A stretch of 19,674 nt of DNA from UBA1081 sp045639185 (GTDB taxonomy: Bacteria; Bacillota; Clostridia; Oscillospirales; Acutalibacteraceae), in contig JAZUCO010000126.1 in NCBI GenBank assembly GCA_045639185.1, positions 1 to 19,674 on the forward strand. The letters run 5' to 3'. The notes under the pieces were generated by a model, which did no database searches, was not told where the DNA came from, and saw nothing but the letters and a program-made list of their open reading frames with translations. A program made the position numbers and the translations under genes. Below, in pieces: positions 15,801 through 19,674 of the stretch (position 1 is its first letter; each line of letters opens with the position of its first letter).

Positions 15801-18800
15801 ATCAACAATCACAGTAACATTCAATCAGCCTCTTAACTACAACGAAGCTCTTCCCGTTGCAACAAGAAACGGTTACACATTCCTTGGCTGGTTCACAGCT
15901 GACGGTGAAGAAGTAACGGCTGATACAATCTATAACATCGAAGGTTCAACAACATACTATGCACATTGGGAAGTTGTTGAATACACAATCACATTTGACG
16001 AAAACTATGGTGATGATCTCGCTTCTATAACATATACAATAGAAGATGAACTCGTTCTTCCCGTTACAACAAAGACTGGTAATACATTCGCATACTGGAT
16101 GTATCTTCAGGCTACAACAGGTTCATGGGTAAGAAATACTCAGTACAATGCTGATGCTCTTAATCTCGGAACAGGTAACTGGGGCAACGTAACACTCAAG
16201 GCTAACTACACAGTTAACGAATATGAAATCACTTGGATCATCAACGGAACAGAAAAAAAGACAATGCACAAGTTCAACACTGTTCCCACAATCGAAGATC
16301 CTGTTGTTACAGATCCTTACTACACATATGTATTCAAGAGCTGGTCTCCTGCAATAAGTGTTGTTACAGGTGAAGCAACTTACACAGCTGTTTTTGAAAA
16401 GACTCCCAAGGTTTACACAGTAACTTGGGTAGACGGTGAAGGCAATACCGTATATTCAACAGGTGTTGCATACGGTGAAACAGTTCCCAAAGACGTTGAT
16501 GTTCCCGAAAAGACAGGTTATACAGTAGAATGGAATTACGAAGGTATCACAACAATGCCTGCAGGTAATCTCACAATCAAGGCTGTATACACTCCCATAA
16601 AATACGCTATCAACTGGGAAGTTGAAGGTGTAGTAATCGGCACAGATATGGTTGATTATGACTCTCTTCCCACATACACAGGCGAAACACCCGAAAAGGC
16701 AGCAACTGCTGAGTATTCATATGTATTCAAGGGCTGGACTCCTGCAATCGTTCCCGTATCAGGTGAAGCAACATATGTTGCTGAATTCACAGCAGTTCCT
16801 CAGGAATACACAATCACATTCGTTGCAGACGATGAAACTGTAATGAGCTATAAACTCGCTTTCGGTTCAGCTATTACTGTAATTCCCGATGTTCCCGAAA
16901 AGATCGGTTCAGTAGGCGCATGGCAGGGTATCCCCACAACAATGCCTGCAAACGATGTGACAATCGTTGCTAAGTATGTTAAGGGTGCTCTTGTAACATG
17001 GTACCTTGACGGCACAACAGACGGCGCAAGCTATCAGCTCGGTTTTGAAAACGGTGAACAGATCGATTACGACAGAGAAGATCCCGTAAAACCCGCTGAT
17101 GCTGAATACACATACACATTTGAAGGTTGGTCAACAACACCCGGTGGTGACCTCATTTCAGGTTACCCCGTAGCAGGTGAAACAGACCTCGCTTACTATG
17201 CAGTATATTCAAAGACTGCTAACGTATACACAATCACATGGAAAGCTGACGGCGATGTTGTTCACACAGAAAAGATTGCTTTCGGCAGCGCAGTTTCAAA
17301 CATTCCTGCAGTACCTGATAAAACAGGTCACACAGGTGTATGGAAGAACGTTCCTGCTACAATGCCTGCAACAGATGTAACCGTCAATGTAGAGTACACA
17401 CCCAATGATTACACAATCACTTGGAATGTAGGCGATGAAGTTTACGCAACAATCTTCCAGTATGGCACAACACCCAAGTTTACTGGTGTTACATATAAAC
17501 CCTCAACAGCAACAACAGACTTTACATTTGTCGGTTGGGATAAAGAAATCACAACTGTTACAGGTGATGAAGTTTATACAGCTGTTTACACAGAATCAGC
17601 AAGAAAGTACACAGTAACATGGCAGTATGAAGACGGCACTGTTATTGATACAGATTCAGTTGCTAACGGTGCAGCAATTACATACATTCCTGCAATTGCA
17701 AATAAGACAGGTTACGATGCTGTTTATGCAATTCCCGAAGTAATGCCCACAGAAAATGTAACAATCGTTGTTACATACGAAGCAAAGAGCTACACAATCA
17801 CTTGGTCAACTCCCGCAGGTGATATCAAAGAAACATGGAAGTATGACGAAACACCCGTTTACGATACAGACAAGTACGGTGTTCCCACTCAGGAAGCAAC
17901 AGCAGAAAAGCAGTTCACATTCTCAGGCTGGTCACCCGTTATAAGTGCTGTCACAGGTGATATCACATACGTTGCAGAGTTCACAGCAACTGCAAGAAAG
18001 TACACAGTTATTTGGTATGTCGACGGTGAATTCTATGACACAAGAGACGTAGCTTGCGGTGCAAACATTCCTTCTCTTCAGGTTCCTGAAAAGACAGGTT
18101 TCACAGGTGTATGGGATAATCCTTACAGAACAATGCCTGCAAGAGATGTTGAAATTAACGCGGTTTACACAGCTAAGAAATACACTGTTTATTGGAAGGT
18201 TGACGGACTTACAGTTTACTCAGCTTCAGTAAGCTATGGTGCAGCAATTCCTTCACAGAAAGTTCCTGAAAAGACAGGTTGCACAGGTGTATGGGTAAAT
18301 GTTCCCGAAACAATGCCCGCAGAAAACATCACAATCAATGCTGAGTACACAGCTAAGCAGTTCAACGTTTCATGGAGATTGGACGGTGTTACAAACACAA
18401 CAACTGCTACATACGGTATTGATTATGTTCAGATCTTTGATGCAGAAAATCGTCCTTCAGAGCTTAAGATTACAATCGCAGGTGTTGTTGTAAATGAAGA
18501 CAGCTACATCTACAATGCTGAAACAGGCGAACTCAGAATTATCGGTAATGCAATTGTGGGCGATGTTATGATCGTTGCAAGAGCAGCTGGCGGTAACTGT
18601 AACCTTATTTCTAACTTCTTTGGTGGCTCATCATCAAATGATGTTGAACTTATTCCCGAAAGAACAGCATATTTCACACAGCTTGTTCCTGCAGAAGGAT
18701 ACCTTCTTCCCACAGAAGTTATGGTATATGTCGACGGCATTTATATGAACAACGGTTACACATACGATATGAAAACAGGTAAGCTTATCCTTAATGCAGA

Positions 18801-19026
18801 AATCGTTGTCGGTGAAATCGAAATCTATGCAGAATTCCGTGAAAATCCCGCATATAATCCTGACTCAGGTGAAGAAGGCGGCAGCGGAGATTCAGCAAAT
18901 TGTAACTGTGATTGCCACAGCACAAGCGCATTCACAAAGTTCTTCTTCAAGATTCTCACATTCTTCCGTAAACTCTTCGGTATGGATGAATACAAGTACT
19001 GTGGTTGCGGTGCGGCTCACTGGTAA
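12889..19026 (+). CDS. Giant secreted repeat protein (InlB/Flg_new-type beta-grasp repeats), surface adhesin-like
   Basis: A 2045-residue exported protein, probably cell-surface or extracellular. ATG 12889 is preferred over 12874 because GGAG (12876-12879) then lies 9 nt upstream. A long signal peptide (basic first 23 residues, hydrophobic AFALCLAMMMILSC, then MANA before LSAS) is followed by a unique N-terminal domain to about 364 and a first repeat (365-434). Next is a beta-sandwich, carbohydrate-binding-like region (435-575). About eighteen Listeria-Bacteroides-type repeats then follow (577-1823), with cores like YTITW...TGYxFxxW...VTxxAxY. From 1111 they alternate between two subtypes. 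Two further modules and a GSGD linker lead to a tail with CNCDCH (2005-2010), a basic hydrophobic helix and CGCGAAHW (2038-2045). No LPXTG or SLH anchor is visible. Adhesion or substrate binding is inferred from architecture only. Confidence 0.85.
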   Translation: MRNVVIRMSKRMLRTCMSASKKAFALCLAMMMILSCWVYVAPEESMANALSASDYSASDIAAFESYVGAASGSATIETTYGKYFSADTKTESDAASLYKNVVYSGAAQQVVGVSNYKLADDNALESFGVFYPSTVLMYDGTTTPQFGVSIRKDAYANCHVFHWATSIYATNLSFVNSNWYGVTGGSTNPQFLDPYYGDNKVCGTTNVDGGNDESSYYDGSEAEWYWMANLIKYTGSMDNNTYLTTITPSFKTHVSQKANEGCDATGYKGDTIVDLGTANTSVYVINVKPWNEAVYAAIGVYKQIVANPNGYTPASIEQFKTVAKNLLAANPNSINYASNVATGVSTYDTNAKAAVTAWNNFSLVKANVVVWKNYDGTVLATDYVEPGTTPSFAGATPTRPADEKYIYTFSGWSPAVGAVNSDTVYTAQFSKDGNEGKVLFDNLIDIESWNMTSANNASIVAVGDTGFCITSNEGVDEGSSSSPYFEVTPGKSYYVDIDIIGADWDVYFFFCDANGNHVDFSDSTNRFSSSGAGVASRTFTAPSGAVKGQIRVDANGSVSVVQVNSIRVFDASLGDKTLSVHNSQKVKYEAPYNTYGNLPTPTRTAYNFVSWVLADGTEVNNSSIVQYAPVHTIFSKWTPIKYTMTVDANGGNAVANKQFDVESGTMPSTTKANYDFVNWEVVTASGNWTVGDTYDANADFSGKYGNVTLKANWTPTVYTITVDENGGTTVEDSTYTVEAGTVPAAPTRTGYSFSHWEVVADSGNWTAQTRLVPGTTFTGKNGNITLKAVWTSNGYVINLDLNKPAGAVTDPSCSADSITAYYDTAVGTLPVPTLDGYEFKGWHSTTVGGSKYTEDTVYSWAEDSTWYAVWSPVTYTIITDSNGGSEVADVTYTIENGTIPAGGELEGFWFSHWEVAENSGNWVKGTKYNPGDSAVGKYGNVTLKAVWAAKEYTASFDLNDNAGVGSASVNKSTITVTFNQPLNYNEALPVATRNGYTFLGWFTADGEEVTADTIYNIEGSTTYYAHWEVVEYTITFDENYGDDLASITYTIEDELVLPVTTKTGNTFAYWMYLQATTGSWVRNTQYNADALNLGTGNWGNVTLKANYTVNEYEITWIINGTEKKTMHKFNTVPTIEDPVVTDPYYTYVFKSWSPAISVVTGEATYTAVFEKTPKVYTVTWVDGEGNTVYSTGVAYGETVPKDVDVPEKTGYTVEWNYEGITTMPAGNLTIKAVYTPIKYAINWEVEGVVIGTDMVDYDSLPTYTGETPEKAATAEYSYVFKGWTPAIVPVSGEATYVAEFTAVPQEYTITFVADDETVMSYKLAFGSAITVIPDVPEKIGSVGAWQGIPTTMPANDVTIVAKYVKGALVTWYLDGTTDGASYQLGFENGEQIDYDREDPVKPADAEYTYTFEGWSTTPGGDLISGYPVAGETDLAYYAVYSKTANVYTITWKADGDVVHTEKIAFGSAVSNIPAVPDKTGHTGVWKNVPATMPATDVTVNVEYTPNDYTITWNVGDEVYATIFQYGTTPKFTGVTYKPSTATTDFTFVGWDKEITTVTGDEVYTAVYTESARKYTVTWQYEDGTVIDTDSVANGAAITYIPAIANKTGYDAVYAIPEVMPTENVTIVVTYEAKSYTITWSTPAGDIKETWKYDETPVYDTDKYGVPTQEATAEKQFTFSGWSPVISAVTGDITYVAEFTATARKYTVIWYVDGEFYDTRDVACGANIPSLQVPEKTGFTGVWDNPYRTMPARDVEINAVYTAKKYTVYWKVDGLTVYSASVSYGAAIPSQKVPEKTGCTGVWVNVPETMPAENITINAEYTAKQFNVSWRLDGVTNTTTATYGIDYVQIFDAENRPSELKITIAGVVVNEDSYIYNAETGELRIIGNAIVGDVMIVARAAGGNCNLISNFFGGSSSNDVELIPERTAYFTQLVPAEGYLLPTEVMVYVDGIYMNNGYTYDMKTGKLILNAEIVVGEIEIYAEFRENPAYNPDSGEEGGSGDSANCNCDCHSTSAFTKFFFKILTFFRKLFGMDEYKYCGCGAAHW

Positions 19027-19048
19027 TTGAAGAATTTATAAAACAAAA

Positions 19049-19080
19049 AAGGCGTTGTGTCTTAACCGACACAGCGCCTT
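19049..19080. terminator. Hairpin terminator downstream of the giant secreted protein
   Basis: A 13-bp stem AAGGCGTTGTGTC/GACACAGCGCCTT (one G-T pair, loop TTAACC) begins 23 nt after the stop codon. The plus-strand tail is weakly T-rich, while the minus-strand tail (TTTTTTGTTTT) is strong, so it probably acts in both directions. Confidence 0.65.
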
Positions 19081-19101
19081 AACTTTATATTAAGCCATAA
19101 A

Positions 19102-19125
19102 AAAAGAGCCGTAAAAGGCTCTTTT
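19102..19125. terminator. Terminator of the SecB-like gene
   Basis: AAAAGAGCC (19102-19110) pairs with GGCTCTTTT (19117-19125) around GTAAAA, immediately after the minus-strand stop at 19133. On the minus strand the stem runs into six T residues. Confidence 0.75.
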
Positions 19126-19132
19126 GCTGATT

Positions 19133-19576
19133 TTATCTGTTGTCGTAGGGATTGATAAAATCATCAACTGAGGGGGGATTCTGCTGATTTTTTCCCATTT
19201 CAAAACGATATATCTCTTTGTTTGAAATATCGATAAAAGGAATCATTACAGGCGGAATTCCTGCTGTTGCCGTGAGAGTTGAAATGAATGCTCTCATATG
19301 AGGGAAGAGGTCATTGTATGTTTCAACGTGAAGCACTTCTTTTGTTGTGTTATCCTTGAAACGGAAAATTCCTGTTGCAGAAACGGTGATGCTGAATTCA
19401 TCGGGAGCAGATTTGTCTGTCACCTTTGCAGTCAATTCACCGATGCAGGTGTTTTTGTTTGAATATTTAACATTGTAAGAATAACTGAATCCGAGTTCAA
19501 TCTTTTTGTTTTCTTTGATGTTGTTCTGAAAATCAACTTTTGTTGTCTTGAATGCAAGAAGAGTTGCGTTTGTCAT
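19133..19576 (-). CDS. secB: SecB-family protein-export chaperone
   Basis: SecB-like cytosolic chaperone that by family holds preproteins unfolded for SecA/SecYEG. At 147 residues it has the usual family length. The pattern fits: N-terminal strands with KIELGFSYSYNVKYSN, an ISVSATGIFRF-like strand (here ITVSATGIFRFK), then LFPHMRAFISTLTATAGIPP (about 90-109), equivalent to the LFPYxRexIsxlxxxxxfP block of SecB, and IPFIDI. SecB is best known from Proteobacteria; homologues in clostridia and in toxin-antitoxin-chaperone loci are less understood, so the name is by family only. AAGGAG (19590-19585) lies within the end of the upstream frame, 8 nt before the ATG, implying translational coupling. 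A link to the neighbouring giant secreted protein is possible but unsupported. Confidence 0.75.
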   Translation of the reverse strand: MTNATLLAFKTTKVDFQNNIKENKKIELGFSYSYNVKYSNKNTCIGELTAKVTDKSAPDEFSITVSATGIFRFKDNTTKEVLHVETYNDLFPHMRAFISTLTATAGIPPVMIPFIDISNKEIYRFEMGKNQQNPPSVDDFINPYDNR

Positions 19577-19581
19577 ATTTA

Positions 19582-19674
19582 TTACTCCTTATGTTGAAGA
19601 ATTTTTACTTTCTCTTTGTAATCGGGCATATATTGTTCTATAAGAGAATAGAACTGTGAAGAATGATTCATATG
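19582..19674 (-). CDS. 3' end of an unidentified gene upstream of the SecB-like gene (partial)
   Basis: A minus-strand frame open from the right edge to TAA (19584-19582) encodes at least 30 residues ending EKVKILQHKE. Its last codons contain the ribosome binding site of the SecB-like gene, and only 5 nt separate its stop from that start, so the two are probably one operon. An in-frame ATG at 19671 exists, so a 29-residue ORF cannot be excluded. No family is recognisable from this fragment. Confidence 0.5.
   Translation of the reverse strand, partial: HMNHSSQFYSLIEQYMPDYKEKVKILQHKE

Overview
The window looks like a chromosomal segment of a moderately low-GC Gram-positive anaerobe of the class Clostridia, probably a gut Oscillospiraceae/Ruminococcus-type bacterium. 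The evidence is a one-subunit bacterial glycyl-tRNA synthetase, a MurT/GatD peptidoglycan-amidation pair, strong AAGGAGG-type ribosome binding sites, TTGACA/TATAAT promoters with 17-nt spacers, and a very large secreted protein made of InlB/Flg_new-type repeats. The taxonomic placement is inference; no rRNA or tRNA gene is present.

Layout, left to right. (1) Positions 1-649, minus strand: the N-terminal 216 codons of glyQS, running off the left edge. (2) 816-2279, plus: a secreted GH5-family glycoside hydrolase, divergent from glyQS, with its own promoter and terminator. (3) 2362-10133, plus: a promoter, a 20-codon leader ORF and an intrinsic terminator/attenuator, then four ABC exporter half-transporters arranged as two overlapping heterodimer-type pairs (A1-B1, A2-B2). 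The pairs are paralogous, so one pair duplicated. A 314-bp repeat element separates them and a related 271-bp element follows the second pair. (4) 10412-12498, minus: a murT-gatD operon for amidation of lipid II, convergent with the exporter operon and sharing a bidirectional terminator with it. The GatD subunit appears to lack both the catalytic Cys and His of its class. (5) 12567-12759: a third, decayed copy of the repeat element. (6) 12889-19026, plus: a 2045-residue secreted surface-type protein with a signal peptide, a unique N-terminal domain, a carbohydrate-binding-like domain, about twenty beta-grasp repeats and a Cys/His-rich tail. (7) 19133-19674, minus: a SecB-family export chaperone preceded by the 3' end of an unidentified gene that runs off the right edge.

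How it fits together: much of the region concerns the cell envelope and export (secreted glycanase, peptide-exporter-like ABC proteins, peptidoglycan amidation, giant surface protein, SecB-like chaperone). Apart from the exporter operon and murT-gatD, the genes have separate promoters and terminators and need not be functionally linked.

The most unusual observations are: the catalytically degenerate GatD; the micropeptide/attenuator leader whose Shine-Dalgarno sequence can pair with the 3' part of its own ORF; and a three-copy composite noncoding repeat family. That family has 15-bp inverted repeats, 7-bp-period arrays and a two-hairpin core with compensatory changes, and in one copy the core centre is inverted.
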